Part shown: positions 12,608 through 12,709 of the stretch, one piece after another | Layout: every line of letters begins with the position of its first letter | How positions within the stretch are numbered: the first letter of the stretch is position 1 | Source: Rhizosphaericola sp047606825 | GTDB taxonomy: Bacteria; Bacteroidota; Bacteroidia; Chitinophagales; Chitinophagaceae | DNA: 12,709 nucleotides | Direction of reading: 5' to 3' | NCBI GenBank assembly: GCA_047606825.1 | Contig: JASGDY010000028.1 | Span: 1-12,709, forward strand | Made by a program: the position numbers and the translations under genes | The notes under the pieces: generated by a model | The model's input: the letters and a program-made list of their open reading frames with translations, nothing else | Told to the model about the DNA's origin: nothing | Database searches by the model: none

Positions 12608-12709
12608 TTCAGGATTTGTAATCCTGAAGCCGTATCGGCGGATTTGCAATCCGCAAATAGCAGTGCATTGCAAATGCACGGATAAGCGTTCGGGATTGCA
12701 AATCCCGAA
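12608..12709. repeat. Array of four short palindromes with a GATTTGCAATC-like core
   Basis: Four consecutive palindromes: 12608-12628 (9-bp arms, TTCAGGATT), 12638-12654 (GCGGATT arms), 12663-12679 (GTGCATT arms) and 12689-12709 (TTCGGGATT arms). Each has a 3-base centre, TGT, TGC or GCA. The centres are spaced 28, 25 and 28 bases apart. All share an ATT-centre-AAT core while the outer arm bases differ but stay self-complementary. The last one ends at the window edge, so the array may continue. It resembles REP-type sequences. No transposase gene is in view. Confidence 0.8.

Noticed and set aside
12608..12709. A CRISPR array
   Set aside because: The units are self-complementary but differ in sequence and have no constant repeat with unique spacers. 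No cas gene is present.

Overview
The window looks like chromosomal DNA of a Gram-negative member of the Bacteroidota. The signs are a fused SpmA-SpmB membrane protein, secreted proteins whose signal peptides end just before Gln, lipoproteins with short lipoboxes, starts without a strong Shine-Dalgarno, one TTTG/TAnnTTTG-like promoter, and many palindromic intergenic repeats. I would not name a genus.

Layout. 214-1446 (+) is an SpmA/SpmB fusion. It converges, with a 7-bp overlap, on 1440-3194 (-), an O-antigen-ligase-like membrane protein with a C-terminal TPR region. 3394-7450 (-) is an accessory block read as a polymorphic-toxin locus. It is headed by a 524-residue lipoprotein (5876-7450) with a conserved-looking N-terminal part, an Asp/Pro-rich linker and a C-terminal JAB/JAMM-like metallopeptidase toxin domain. 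Four envelope-targeted small proteins follow (5307-5849, 4628-5140, 3951-4385, 3394-3786), which look like immunity proteins. Between two of them lies a 52-codon fragment that I read as the C-terminal end of a Tae4-type amidase, 10 bp ahead of a Tai4-like immunity lipoprotein. Base composition falls abruptly within the toxin gene near 6500 (from about 58% to 23% G+C in 60-base samples), where the C-terminal module begins, and stays low through the small genes.

The right part is housekeeping-like: an S9 prolyl-oligopeptidase-family serine peptidase (7836-9920), a class II Fic protein with its inhibitory motif (10194-11012), and an S13 (PBP4-type) D-Ala-D-Ala carboxypeptidase/endopeptidase (11110-12399). 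Between the toxin operon and the S9 gene is a small secreted reading frame broken at an A7 run.

Intergenic DNA is rich in palindromes and dispersed repeats: perfect 24-25 bp hairpins at 85-136 and 12491-12546, a four-palindrome array at 12608-12709, a diverged 50-bp direct repeat between the immunity genes whose adjoining segment is inverted between the copies, and a 21-bp direct repeat bracketing a palindromic insert before the Fic gene. The main point of interest is the toxin/immunity array with an orphan effector tail, built around these repeats. Family assignments are by eye from motifs and remembered families; no database search was done.
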